64,000 nt of DNA from Massilia sp. HP4. GTDB taxonomy: Bacteria > Pseudomonadota > Gammaproteobacteria > Burkholderiales > Burkholderiaceae_D. This document shows, piece by piece, positions 16,251 to 24,709 of this stretch (positions within the stretch are counted from its first letter, which is position 1; the number at the start of each line of letters is the position of its first letter). Position numbers and translations under genes: made by a program. The stretch covers positions 434,001-498,000 of the forward strand of contig NZ_STGG01000041.1 in NCBI RefSeq assembly GCF_005222695.1, read 5' to 3'. A model generated the notes under the pieces. That model saw only the letters and a list, made by a program, of their open reading frames with translations. It was not told the origin of the DNA and did no database searches.

Positions 16251-17213
16251 GTGGCCGCCGGCGACAGCAGCGACGGCGCACATGGCATCGACGCGCTCAG
16301 CCGCCTGCTGTCGCTGTTCACCCTGCGCACCTCGCTCGACATCCGCTGCGCGCTGGCCGCGCCGTGGGTGCTCGAGCAATCGGCCGCCACGGCCGGCGTG
16401 GCGCCCTATCACCTGATCGTCGAGGGCGAAGCCGCAGTCGACACGCCCACCGGCGAACGCATCGGGCTGCAGGCGGGTGACATCGTGGTCTTTCCGCAAG
16501 GCGGCGCGCACCGGCTGCATGCGGGGCCGCCGGAACAAGCCCAGCCCCTGGTGGACGTGCCCGGCCCCGCGCCGCTGCGCTGGGTCGCCAATGACGGTGC
16601 GGGTGCGCCGACCGGCATCCTGTGCGGCCAGTTCGTGTTCGACGACGGCGCGCGCCGCGTATTGCAGCCCGCGCTGCCCGAGACGATCGTGGTGCGCGCC
16701 ACGTCGCGCCCCGATTTCGCGGGCCTGCTGGCGCTGGTGACGATGCTGCGCAGCGAAGCCGACAGCGCGCGGCCCGGCGCCGCGGCCGTGGTGGCGCAGC
16801 TGTCCGGCGCACTGTTCACCCTGCTGCTGCGGGCCTGGCTCGACGGCAATCCGACCACGCCCGGCCTGCTGGCGGTGCTGGCCGACCGCCGCCTGGGGCC
16901 CGCGCTGCGCGCGATGCTGGCCCAGCCCGAGCGGCCCTGGCTGGTCGAGGAACTGGCGGCGGCCTGTTTCATGTCGCGCGCCACCTTTGCGCGCTTGTTC
17001 CGCCAACTGGCGGGGACGACGCCGCTCGCCGCCATGGTGCAGTTGCGCATGGCCCAGGCCGCGCATTGGCTGGCGCGCGATACGCGCTCGGTGGCGGCGA
17101 TCGGCGAGGCGGTCGGCTATCGATCCGAAGCCGCCTTCAACCGCGTGTTCAAGCGCAGCCATGGCGTGGGTCCGGGCGCCTGGCGCCGCGCGGCCATGGC
17201 GGCATCGCGCTAA
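16251..17213 (+). CDS. AraC-family regulator with cupin sensor domain
   Basis: About 320 residues with an N-terminal AraC_binding_6-type cupin (GEAAVDTPTGERIGLQAGDI, FPQGGAHRL) and a C-terminal pair of helix-turn-helix motifs (ELAAACFMSRATFARLFRQL and IGEAVGYRSEAAFNRVFKRS). It begins eight bases after the bdhA stop and is probably in the same transcript. The annotated GTG start at 16251 has no ribosome site. A CTG at 16233, in frame and overlapping the end of bdhA, stands five bases after GGAGG (16223-16227) and could be the real start, adding six residues. The target genes are unknown; bdhA or dctA are natural candidates. Confidence 0.87.
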   Translation: MAAGDSSDGAHGIDALSRLLSLFTLRTSLDIRCALAAPWVLEQSAATAGVAPYHLIVEGEAAVDTPTGERIGLQAGDIVVFPQGGAHRLHAGPPEQAQPLVDVPGPAPLRWVANDGAGAPTGILCGQFVFDDGARRVLQPALPETIVVRATSRPDFAGLLALVTMLRSEADSARPGAAAVVAQLSGALFTLLLRAWLDGNPTTPGLLAVLADRRLGPALRAMLAQPERPWLVEELAAACFMSRATFARLFRQLAGTTPLAAMVQLRMAQAAHWLARDTRSVAAIGEAVGYRSEAAFNRVFKRSHGVGPGAWRRAAMAASR

Positions 17214-17395
17214 CGCTGGCCTTTGCCATAGGTGGCATGACGCTTTCGCCATTGCCCCCTTGCCGCTCGTGCACCGGCAAGGTGCGTGGATTTCCAGCAC
17301 GCTCTGATGCAGTGCAGCATGCGGATTTCCACAATAGCCCGCATGGAACGATTGCTCCAACATGGAACAACCACCAACCTCGTTGAAGAGTTGCC

Positions 17396-18697
17396 ATGAA
17401 GAAGCCATTTTATAAAGTACTGTATGTCCAGGTGCTGATCGCCATCGTTCTTGGCGTGATGCTGGGGGTGTTCTACCCCGAACTGGGCACCGCGATGAAG
17501 CCTTTGGGAGACGGCTTCATCAAGCTGATCAAGATGATCATCGCCCCCGTGATCTTCTGTACCGTCGTTGCCGGCATCGCCGGGATGCAGGACATGAAGA
17601 AGATCGGCCGCGTCGGCGGCAAGGCGCTGATCTATTTCGAAGTGGTGTCGACCTTCGCCCTGGCCATCGGCCTGATCGTCGCCAACGTCGCCAAGCCAGG
17701 CGCCGGCTTCAACGTCGACCCGGCCCACCTGGACTCGAGCTCGATCGCGCAGTACACCACCAATGCGCACGCCCAGACGACGACCGAATTCATCATGCAC
17801 ATCATCCCGACCACATTCGTGGATGCGTTTGCAACCGGTAACATCCTGCAAGTCCTGCTGGTGGCGATCCTGTTCGGCTTCGCGCTGTCGATGATGGGAG
17901 AGCGTGGCCGTCCGGTCACCAAGTTCATCGACGACATCTCGCACGTCATCTTCGGCATCGTCAATATCGTCATGAAAGTCGCCCCGCTCGGCGCCTTCGG
18001 CGCGATGGCCTTCACCATCGGCAAATACGGCATCGCCTCGCTGCTGCCGCTGGCCAAGCTGATGGGTTCGTTCTACCTGACCTGCGCGCTGTTCGTGTTC
18101 ATCGTGCTGGGCATCATCGCCAAGTTCACCGGATTCTCGATCTTCAAGTTCATCAAGTACATCAAGGAAGAACTGCTGATCGTGCTGGGCACCTCGTCGT
18201 CGGAAAGCGCCCTGCCGAACCTGATGCGTAAACTCGAAAAACTGGGCTGCTCGAAGCCAGTGGTTGGCCTGGTGGTCCCGACCGGCTACTCGTTCAACCT
18301 GGACGGCACCAATATCTACATGACGATGGCGGCCCTGTTCGTGGCGCAAGCGACCAATACCGACCTGACCCTGACCCAGGAACTGACCATCCTGCTGGTG
18401 GCGATGCTGACCTCGAAAGGCGCATCGGGCATCACCGGCGCCGGCTTCATCACCCTGGCCGCGACCCTGGCCGTGGTGCCGACCATCCCGGTGGCCGGCA
18501 TGGCGCTGATCCTCGGCATCGACCGCTTCATGAGCGAAGCGCGCGCGCTGACCAACTTCATCGGCAACGGCGTGGCGACGGTCGTGGTGTCGAAGTGGGA
18601 AAAGGAATTGGATACGGCGCGCATGGACGATGTCCTGAACGGCCGTGTGCATGTGGAAGACCAGAACAGCATGAAGGCGGTGCGCGAAGCGGCGTAA
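17396..18697 (+). CDS. dctA: C4-dicarboxylate transporter DctA
   Basis: Proton/sodium-coupled uptake of succinate, fumarate and malate across the inner membrane. The 433 residues match DctA length and contain the glutamate-transporter-family core: the serine-rich reentrant loop [20 protein letters not shown], the [17 protein letters not shown] segment (helix 7 NxDGT motif) and the second hairpin [21 protein letters not shown]. Ribosome site AAGAG lies upstream of ATG 17396. A strong terminator follows at 18719-18750. It stands alone between two regulators; the dctBD two-component genes usual for dctA control are not in the window. Confidence 0.96.
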   Translation: MKKPFYKVLYVQVLIAIVLGVMLGVFYPELGTAMKPLGDGFIKLIKMIIAPVIFCTVVAGIAGMQDMKKIGRVGGKALIYFEVVSTFALAIGLIVANVAKPGAGFNVDPAHLDSSSIAQYTTNAHAQTTTEFIMHIIPTTFVDAFATGNILQVLLVAILFGFALSMMGERGRPVTKFIDDISHVIFGIVNIVMKVAPLGAFGAMAFTIGKYGIASLLPLAKLMGSFYLTCALFVFIVLGIIAKFTGFSIFKFIKYIKEELLIVLGTSSSESALPNLMRKLEKLGCSKPVVGLVVPTGYSFNLDGTNIYMTMAALFVAQATNTDLTLTQELTILLVAMLTSKGASGITGAGFITLAATLAVVPTIPVAGMALILGIDRFMSEARALTNFIGNGVATVVVSKWEKELDTARMDDVLNGRVHVEDQNSMKAVREAA

Positions 18698-18718
18698 CTC
18701 CGCTGTCCGCCCGCCACG

Positions 18719-18750
18719 AAGCCGCGTCCCAAGGGACGCGGCTTTTTTTT
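18719..18750 (+). terminator. Rho-independent terminator of dctA
   Basis: A 12-bp perfect stem (AAGCCGCGTCCC / GGGACGCGGCTT) with a two-base AA centre is followed by eight T residues. It sits 22 bases after the dctA stop codon. Confidence 0.93.
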
Positions 18751-18879
18751 GGCGCTGCCACCGCTACACGTGGCGCAAACTGGGCCATTGTTGGCCGAGA
18801 TCGCCTCCTCGACGCACTTCCGGCCAGGACACACCCTGCCGATAATGATGGCACCCACCATCACAACCGAGGAATCATC

Positions 18880-19863
18880 ATGCACCAGCCAGCCGGCGCC
18901 AGCGCGGCGCTTCCGACATCGACATCGATCCGGCACCTCCCCGTCAACCTGTTCGCATCCATCATGGGCATCGCCGGCCTGTCGATGGCCTGGCAAGCCG
19001 CACACAAGGTGTTCGGCGCCGGGGCCCTCGTGGCCCAGGCATCCGGCATCCTGGCCCTGGCCGTCTTCGTCGCGCTGCTGGCCGGCTACCTGTGCAAGGC
19101 CGCGCGCCATCCCGACGCGGTGCTGGCCGAATTCCGCCATCCCGTTTCTGGCAATTTCTTCGGCTCGATCGCAATCGCCACCCTGCTGGTATCCAGCATT
19201 GCCGGCCGCTACAGCGCGCCGCTGCAACAACTGCTGTGGACCGTCGGCGCCGTGCTGACCTTCGCGATCGGCTATATCGTCGTGGCCCGCGTCCTGAAAG
19301 GCAATGTCGTGGACGCGGACGTGGCGCCACCATGGCTGATCCCCGGCGTCGCCACCCTCGACATCGCCGTGACCGGCGCCACCTTGCCGATGCCCTGGGC
19401 GCACGAGGTCAACCTGGCCGGCGCCGCCATCGGCGCCGTGGTGGCGTTGCTGTTCTACACGCTGATCGTGGCGCGCCTGGTGCTGCGCGCGCCACTTCCG
19501 CTGGCGGCGACGCCCTCGCTGATGGTGCTGGTGGCGCCGTTCGCAGTGGGCTTCCTGGCCTATGCCAGCTTCAACGGCGTCGACCGCTTCGCCGGACTCC
19601 TTTTCTACTTCGCGCTGTTCATCTTCGCCGTGACGGCAGTGCGCGTGTTCCGACCTTCGGTACCGTTCAGCACCGGCTGGTGGGCCATCAGCTTTCCGCT
19701 CGCCGCGCTGGCCAGTGCCGCGCTGGTCTATTTGGCAGCGGTGCAGGTCGCCTTCGTCAGCGCGATCGCCGTCGCCATGCTGGCCTTGCTGACGATCGCG
19801 ATCGCCGTGCTCACGGTGCGCACCCTGCACATCCTGTTCAATGGCACACTGCTGGGTGGATGA
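18880..19863 (+). CDS. TDT/SLAC1-family membrane transport protein
   Basis: The 327-residue polytopic protein (about ten hydrophobic helices) has the family start HLPVNLFASIMGIAGLSMAW and the helix-end sequence YSAPLQQLLWTVGAVLTFAI seen in the tellurite-resistance/dicarboxylate (TDT) and SLAC1 anion-channel family, to which TehA belongs. A GAGGAATC ribosome site precedes ATG 18880; the in-frame codon at 18595 lies inside dctA and is rejected. The next gene, a GlxA-type regulator, starts 30 bases after it on the same strand, so the pair is probably one operon. Whether it carries an anion, a dicarboxylate or a toxic oxyanion cannot be told. Confidence 0.85.
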   Translation: MHQPAGASAALPTSTSIRHLPVNLFASIMGIAGLSMAWQAAHKVFGAGALVAQASGILALAVFVALLAGYLCKAARHPDAVLAEFRHPVSGNFFGSIAIATLLVSSIAGRYSAPLQQLLWTVGAVLTFAIGYIVVARVLKGNVVDADVAPPWLIPGVATLDIAVTGATLPMPWAHEVNLAGAAIGAVVALLFYTLIVARLVLRAPLPLAATPSLMVLVAPFAVGFLAYASFNGVDRFAGLLFYFALFIFAVTAVRVFRPSVPFSTGWWAISFPLAALASAALVYLAAVQVAFVSAIAVAMLALLTIAIAVLTVRTLHILFNGTLLGG

Positions 19864-19893
19864 ATCCACGACCTTGCAAGGGATACCGCAGCG

Positions 19894-20865
19894 ATGAATA
19901 GAATTGCGATCCTCGCCTTCCCGGGAGTACAGATGCTCGACGTGGCCGGCCCGGCCGACGTCTTCAGCGAAGCGATGCGCCAGTCCGGCCTGCCCTCCGC
20001 CTGCCGGATCGAGGTGCTGGGCACCGTAGCCGGCCCGATCCGGGCCTCGAACGGCATGCGCTTCGTACCCGACGCGACCTTCGACAGCGTAGCGCCGGGA
20101 ATCGATACGCTGCTGGTGGCGGGCGGGCCGGACATCGATCCGCACGTGGCGCCCGCGTTGCTGGACTGGCTGCGCGCGCAAGCCGGCCAGGTGCGCCGCA
20201 TCGGTTCGGTCTGCTCGGGCGCCTTCCTGCTCGCCCATGCGGGCATCCTGGACGGCAAGCGCGCCACCACTCACTGGAATTGCTCGGCCAGGCTGGCCCA
20301 CGGATTTCCCGGCATCGCCGTCGAGCCCGACCGCATCTATGTGCGCGACGGCGCCGTCTACACCTCGGCCGGCATCACCGCCGGCATGGACCTGGCGCTC
20401 GCCCTGGTCGAGGAAGACTTCGGGCGCGACATCGCCATGCGCGTGGCGCGCGAGTTCGTCATGTTCCTCAAGCGGCCCGGGGGCCAGTCGCAGTTCAGCA
20501 CCCACCTGGCGGCCCAGAGCGCTGAAAAGGATGCGATCCGGGGCATCCAGTCGTGGGTACTGGACCATCTCGACCAGGCCCTGACGATCGAGCAACTGGC
20601 GCGCGAGGCCGGCATGAGCACCCGTCACTTCGCCCGCATCTTCAAGCAGGAAACGGCGCAGACGCCGGGGGACTTCGTCGACCTGGCGCGTGTGGATGCC
20701 GCGCGCCGCCTGCTCGAGGACAGCGAGGTCCCGCTCAAGCGTATCGCCGCGCGCAGCGGCTTCGGCGACACCAGTACCCTGCGCCGCGCCTTCACGCGCC
20801 GGCTGGGCGTGTCGCCGCTCGACTACCGGCGGCGCTTTCGTGATCCTGGCGCCCGACTGACCTGA
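19894..20865 (+). CDS. GlxA-family transcriptional regulator (DJ-1/PfpI plus AraC domains)
   Basis: A 323-residue regulator with an N-terminal class I glutamine amidotransferase-like domain (IAILAFPGVQMLDVAGPADV; nucleophile-elbow Cys in GSVCSGAFLLAHAGIL) and a C-terminal AraC DNA-binding domain (LTIEQLAREAGMSTRHFARI and LKRIAARSGFGDTSTLRRAF). The first domain usually senses a nitrogenous or aldehyde metabolite. It is 30 bases downstream of the TDT-family gene and may control it. AGGGATACC precedes the ATG at a loose spacing. Confidence 0.92.
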   Translation: MNRIAILAFPGVQMLDVAGPADVFSEAMRQSGLPSACRIEVLGTVAGPIRASNGMRFVPDATFDSVAPGIDTLLVAGGPDIDPHVAPALLDWLRAQAGQVRRIGSVCSGAFLLAHAGILDGKRATTHWNCSARLAHGFPGIAVEPDRIYVRDGAVYTSAGITAGMDLALALVEEDFGRDIAMRVAREFVMFLKRPGGQSQFSTHLAAQSAEKDAIRGIQSWVLDHLDQALTIEQLAREAGMSTRHFARIFKQETAQTPGDFVDLARVDAARRLLEDSEVPLKRIAARSGFGDTSTLRRAFTRRLGVSPLDYRRRFRDPGARLT

Positions 20866-20907
20866 CGCAGACACGCATTTCATGCACGCCGCATGCATGC
20901 ACGAATT

Positions 20908-20945
20908 AATGTAGACATCTCAATCTAGACAAGCTAATCTAGATT
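20908..20945. promoter_or_regulatory. Three 14-bp direct repeats, probable BlaI-type operator
   Basis: The word AATSTAGA recurs at 20908, 20922 and 20936 with an exact 14-base period; the third copy is part of the palindrome AATCTAGATT (20936-20945). The block ends 25 bases before the blaI-like start codon, so a dimeric repressor binding here would control its own operon. Confidence 0.6.
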
Positions 20946-20970
20946 CACATCGAACAAACGAGGTCCTGCA

Positions 20971-21357
20971 ATGCCGCGCACACCCGACGCCCCCAAGCCC
21001 ACGCCCGCCGAACTCGACCTGTTGCAGGTACTCTGGCCGCTCGGCGCGGCCACCGCCAAGCAGGTGCACGAGGCGATGCTGCCGCAACGTCCCGACGTCA
21101 CCTATGCCACCGTACTGCGCCTGATGCAGGTCATGCACGGCAAGGGCCTGCTCAGCCGCGACGAAAGCGAACGCTCGCACGTCTACGCCCCGCTGCACGC
21201 ACGCGACGCCCTGCAGACCAATCTGCTGCAAGACCTGGTGCAGCGCGCCTTTTCCGGCTCGGCCAAGGCGCTGGTGCTGGCCGCGCTCAAGAGCGGTATC
21301 TCGAAGAAGGAAAGGGAGGAGATCGAGCAGTTGCTGAAAGGCGGAGACAAGGAATGA
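20971..21357 (+). CDS. BlaI/MecI/CopY-family transcriptional repressor
   Basis: The 128-residue protein has the winged helix of the BlaI family (PTPAELDLLQVLWPLGAATA, then VTYATVLRLMQVMHGKGLLS, the recognition helix and wing) and a C-terminal dimerisation helix ending in a charged KKEREEIEQLLKGGDKE. Members are cleaved or released when their partner BlaR1-type membrane protease is activated. The partner gene overlaps it by four bases (ATGA). Three direct repeats upstream look like its operator. The inducing signal need not be a beta-lactam, since the partner lacks a penicillin-binding sensor. Confidence 0.92.
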   Translation: MPRTPDAPKPTPAELDLLQVLWPLGAATAKQVHEAMLPQRPDVTYATVLRLMQVMHGKGLLSRDESERSHVYAPLHARDALQTNLLQDLVQRAFSGSAKALVLAALKSGISKKEREEIEQLLKGGDKE

Positions 21358-22616
21358 ATAGCACCCATCTCGTCGCCAGCATCGGCTGGACCCTGATCCA
21401 CTTTCTCTGGCAAGGCGCATTGATCGGCTGCGCCGTGGCCCTTGCCCTGTTCGTCTTGCGCAAGGCGCGCGCCGAACACCGCTACACCGTGGCCTGCACC
21501 GGACTGTTCCTGTGCCTGGCGCTGCCGGCGGCTGGCCTGGTGCTGCGCCTGCAGGATGCCGGCAGCAGCCAGCCTGGCGCCGTCTTCGGCGCAGCGGCCG
21601 CGGACCCGATCCTGGCGCAAGGCCTGTTCTGGGACGCCCTGATGCGCGAACACATCATCTGGATCGTGGCGTGCTGGGCCGCCTGCGCGCTGGCGCTGGC
21701 GCTGCGCATGGCCCTGGGCCTGGCGTGGATACAGCGCGCCGCGGCGAGCCAGACCGGCAACGCCGCCTGGCAGGCCCGGCTCGACCGGCTGGCCGCGCAG
21801 TGCGGTGTCAAGCGGCCGGTGCGCCTGCGGCTGGTCGCAGGATTGGCCAGCCCGGTGACCGCCGGCTGGTGGCGGCCGGTGGTGCTGGTGCCGGCATCCC
21901 TGGTGACCGGCATGCCGGCCCACCTGCTGGAGGCGCTGCTGGCGCACGAAGTGGCGCACATCCGGCGTCACGACTACCTGGTCAACCTGGCCCAGAACGT
22001 GGTCGAGACGCTGCTCTTCTATCATCCGGCGGTGTGGTGGATGTCGGGGCGCATCCGCGCCGAACGCGAACACATTGCCGACGATATCGCGGCAAGGCAG
22101 CTAGGCGAACCGCGGCGCCTGGCCCTGGCCCTTTCCGAACTGGACAAACTCCAGTTCTCAACCCACCACCTGGCCCAAGCGGCCAACGGAGGAAATCTCA
22201 TGCACCGCATCAAACGATTGATTCGTCCCGATACGCAAGCCCCGAGCTGGAAAGCAGCCGTCCCGGTCATCGGCCTGGCCGTCTTCTGCACCGCCGTCTT
22301 CGCCAATGCCCAGCCGGCACGGGCGACGGCGCAGGAAGTCGACCAGGAGGCACTGGTCGATTTCAAGAGCTGCCCGCGACCCAAGTATCCGGAAGCCGAC
22401 CTCAAAGCCCGTCACCAGGGCACCGTCGACCTGGGCTTCCTGGTCGGCGCCGATGGCAAGATCAAGGAAAACAAGGTCACCAAGTCCAGCGGCCATCCGG
22501 GGCTGGACGAGGCGGCGCGCAGCGTGCTGGTGACGTGCAGCTTCAAGCCGGCGCTCGCCAACGGCAAGCCGGTCCAGGCATGGACCAAGGTATCCTACGT
22601 CTGGCAGTTACACTAA
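21354..22616 (+). CDS. M56 (BlaR1-like) membrane protease with C-terminal TonB domain
   Basis: The 420 residues begin with helices at about 7-35, 45-66 and 100-125. They are followed by the M56 peptidase domain with HEVAH (199-203) and Glu239 in EREHIADD as the third zinc ligand, then another helix (300-318). The external C-terminus (334-420) is not a penicillin sensor but a TonB C-terminal domain (PKYPEADLKARHQGTVDLGF, DGKIKENKV), with Cys340 and Cys395 placed to form a disulfide. The presumed role is to sense an envelope state or ligand through the TonB domain and release the BlaI repressor. The gene overlaps blaI by ATGA and precedes a lipoprotein with a paralogous TonB domain. Confidence 0.9.
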   Translation: MNSTHLVASIGWTLIHFLWQGALIGCAVALALFVLRKARAEHRYTVACTGLFLCLALPAAGLVLRLQDAGSSQPGAVFGAAAADPILAQGLFWDALMREHIIWIVACWAACALALALRMALGLAWIQRAAASQTGNAAWQARLDRLAAQCGVKRPVRLRLVAGLASPVTAGWWRPVVLVPASLVTGMPAHLLEALLAHEVAHIRRHDYLVNLAQNVVETLLFYHPAVWWMSGRIRAEREHIADDIAARQLGEPRRLALALSELDKLQFSTHHLAQAANGGNLMHRIKRLIRPDTQAPSWKAAVPVIGLAVFCTAVFANAQPARATAQEVDQEALVDFKSCPRPKYPEADLKARHQGTVDLGFLVGADGKIKENKVTKSSGHPGLDEAARSVLVTCSFKPALANGKPVQAWTKVSYVWQLH

Positions 22617-22705
22617 TGGGATGAACGAGCCGCCGGGGACGCCCGGCAGCCCGGATGCCCTGCCGCCACCACTTTCCGATCAAGGCGGCCAACGAAGGAG
22701 AAGGA

Positions 22706-23125
22706 ATGTCACGCAACACCCCACTCCCCGGCCACCGTGCACCGCACTGGAAAGCCGCCCTGCCGATACTTGCGCTCGCGCTGCTCGCCGGCTGCGCGCA
22801 AACGGCGCCGGTGAATCCGTTCGCCGACATGCCCGACAACGACACCACGTCCCCGGTCATGAACGTCAAATCCTGTCGCCAGCCGGTCTATCCCGAAAGC
22901 GCCCTGGCCGCCAAGGTCGAAGGCACGGTCAAGCTCGCCTTCCTGGTGAAAGCGGATGGCACGGTGCGCGAAGCGGTCGTGCGCAAGACCAGCGGCAACG
23001 CCACGCTGGATGAAACCGCGCGCGCGGCACTTGCGAAGTGCAGGTTCCAGCCGGGCACCGTGAACGGCGCGCCGAAGGAGCAATGGACCGAGTCGGATCA
23101 CACCTGGAAGATCGAGGCGACTTGA
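22706..23125 (+). CDS. TonB C-terminal-domain lipoprotein
   Basis: The 139-residue product starts at 22706 after GGAGAAGGA. A signal peptide with lipobox LLAGC and a short linker lead into a TonB C-terminal domain (SCRQPVYPESALAAKVEGTV, LVKADGTVREAVVRKTSG, CRFQPGTVNG). The domain is a clear paralogue of the C-terminal domain of the preceding M56 protease, with both cysteines at equivalent places. Being a lipoprotein without a transmembrane energy-coupling helix, it is unlikely to be a classical TonB. It may bind the sensor or compete for the same partner. A bidirectional terminator follows. Confidence 0.87.
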   Translation: MSRNTPLPGHRAPHWKAALPILALALLAGCAQTAPVNPFADMPDNDTTSPVMNVKSCRQPVYPESALAAKVEGTVKLAFLVKADGTVREAVVRKTSGNATLDETARAALAKCRFQPGTVNGAPKEQWTESDHTWKIEAT

Positions 23126-23153
23126 CGCCGCCACGATCGTCGTTCCCGATATG

Positions 23154-23195
23154 AAAAAGGCGCTGCGATTCTGAACAGAATCCCAGCGCCTTTTT
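23154..23195. terminator. Bidirectional terminator between TonB lipoprotein gene and scoB
   Basis: A long stem (AAAAAGGCGCTG / CAGCGCCTTTTT, continued by GATTCTG / AGAATC) with loop AAC has A and T runs on both sides, so it can stop transcription from both converging operons. Confidence 0.92.
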
Positions 23196-23212
23196 ACGAG
23201 CGGAGGCGTCTT

Positions 23213-23863
23213 TCAGACCGCGGACACGTCCAGCTCGCAGCCGGTTGCCGCCACGATCTCGTCACGGCTCACGCCCGGCGCCAGTTCGATGACCTTGAGG
23301 CCGGTATCGGTCAGGTCGATCACACCGAGGTCGGTGATGATGCGATCGACCACGCCCACGCCGGTCAGCGGCAGGTCGCATTTTTTCAGGATCTTGTGGC
23401 TGGTACTGCCGTCCTTGGCGGTGGCGACGTGTTCCATCACGACCACCACGCGCTTGACGCCGGCGACGAGGTCCATCGCGCCGCCCATGCCCTTCACCAT
23501 CTTGCCCGGGATCATCCAGTTGGCCAGGTCGCCGTGTTCCGACACCTGCATCGCGCCCAGGATCGCCAGGTTAATCTTGCCGCCGCGGATCATGCCGAAG
23601 GAATCGGCCGAGCTGAAGTAGGCGGAACCCGGCAGCGCCGTCACGGTCTGCTTGCCGGCGTTGATCAGGTCGGCGTCGACCTCAGCATCAAGCGGGAACG
23701 GGCCGATGCCGAGCAGGCCGTTCTCGGACTGCAGGAAGACCTCGATATCCTTGGGTACATAGTTGGCGACCAGGGTCGGTAACCCAATGCCCAGGTTCAC
23801 ATAGAAGCCGTCCTGCAGCTCCAGGGCCGCGCGCGCGGCCATTTCATCACGAGTCCATGCCAT
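23213..23863 (-). CDS. scoB: 3-oxoacid CoA-transferase subunit B
   Basis: Beta subunit of succinyl-CoA:acetoacetate CoA-transferase, which activates acetoacetate for thiolysis. The 216 residues include [18 protein letters not shown] and the catalytic glutamate in [11 protein letters not shown], the diagnostic motif that forms the enzyme-CoA thioester. The C-terminal half contains [20 protein letters not shown]. It follows scoA by 24 bases, the two forming a heteromer. It fits with bdhA elsewhere in the window in a route from 3-hydroxybutyrate to acetyl-CoA. Confidence 0.94.
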   Translation of the reverse strand: MAWTRDEMAARAALELQDGFYVNLGIGLPTLVANYVPKDIEVFLQSENGLLGIGPFPLDAEVDADLINAGKQTVTALPGSAYFSSADSFGMIRGGKINLAILGAMQVSEHGDLANWMIPGKMVKGMGGAMDLVAGVKRVVVVMEHVATAKDGSTSHKILKKCDLPLTGVGVVDRIITDLGVIDLTDTGLKVIELAPGVSRDEIVAATGCELDVSAV

Positions 23864-23887
23864 GTTCTTGTCTCCGAATTCGTTGGG

Positions 23888-24583
23888 TCAGGTGCGCACG
23901 GTGCGCTGTTCGATGCGCTTCTCGGGCGTCGGATTGTGGACGATGCGGTGCACGAAGATGCTCGGCAGGTGCACGTGATCGGGATCGATCTCGCCGATCT
24001 CGACCAGTTTTTCGACTTCCACGATGCAGACCTTGCCTGCCATGGCGACGTTCGGATTGAAGTTGCGCGCGGTCTTGCGGAACACGAGGTTGCCGGCGCG
24101 GTCTGCCATATAGGCCTTGACCAGCGACACATCGGGGAACAGCGCGTGTTCCATCACATAGTGCTCGCCGTTGAATTCGCGGGTTTCTTTACCCTCAGCC
24201 ACGATGGTGCCGTAGCCGGTCTTGGTGAAGAAGGCCGGGATGCCGGCGCCGCCGGCGCGCAGCTTCTCGGCCAGGGTGCCCTGCGGCGTGAACTCGAGCT
24301 CGAGTTCGCCGGCCAGGAACTGGCGCGCGAATTCCTTGTTCTCGCCCACATAGGACGAAATCATCTTCTTGATCTGGCGCGTTTCCAGCAGCTGGCCGAG
24401 GCCGAAGCCGTCGACGCCGGCGTTGTTGGAAATGGCGGTCAGTTCCCTGGTGCCGGAATCGCGCAGCGCGGCGATCAGGGCCTCTGGAATGCCGCACAGG
24501 CCGAAGCCCCCCACGGCAATGGTCTGGCCGTCTTGGACGATGCCGGCCAGAGCCGAGCGCGCGTCAGGATAAACTTTATTCAT
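23888..24583 (-). CDS. scoA: 3-oxoacid CoA-transferase subunit A
   Basis: Alpha subunit of the CoA-transferase. The 231 residues start MNKVYPDARSALAGIVQDGQ and contain the glycine-rich CoA-binding region VGGFGLCGIPEALIAAL and the FTPQGTLAEKLRAGGAGIPAF segment typical of the family. It is first in the scoAB operon and is transcribed away from a PAS-LuxR gene across a 126-base intergenic region, so that regulator is a good candidate to control it. The reaction moves CoA from succinyl-CoA to acetoacetate in the cytoplasm. Confidence 0.94.
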   Translation of the reverse strand: MNKVYPDARSALAGIVQDGQTIAVGGFGLCGIPEALIAALRDSGTRELTAISNNAGVDGFGLGQLLETRQIKKMISSYVGENKEFARQFLAGELELEFTPQGTLAEKLRAGGAGIPAFFTKTGYGTIVAEGKETREFNGEHYVMEHALFPDVSLVKAYMADRAGNLVFRKTARNFNPNVAMAGKVCIVEVEKLVEIGEIDPDHVHLPSIFVHRIVHNPTPEKRIEQRTVRT

Positions 24584-24709
24584 ACCCGTCCCTTTTATAG
24601 GTTAAGCCAAAGCTCTTCTGTACTACTGAGTAGACTCTCAGCATAGAATAGGCGACACCGAAGCACAATACCGTAGAACTACGGCCATCTTCCACACTTA
24701 CCACCGCGA

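Noticed and set aside
18316-20898. An 860-residue minus-strand reading frame opposite dctA, the TDT gene and the GlxA gene
   Set aside because: It covers three convincing plus-strand genes and is made of Arg/His/Gly/Gln-rich antisense sequence without motifs.
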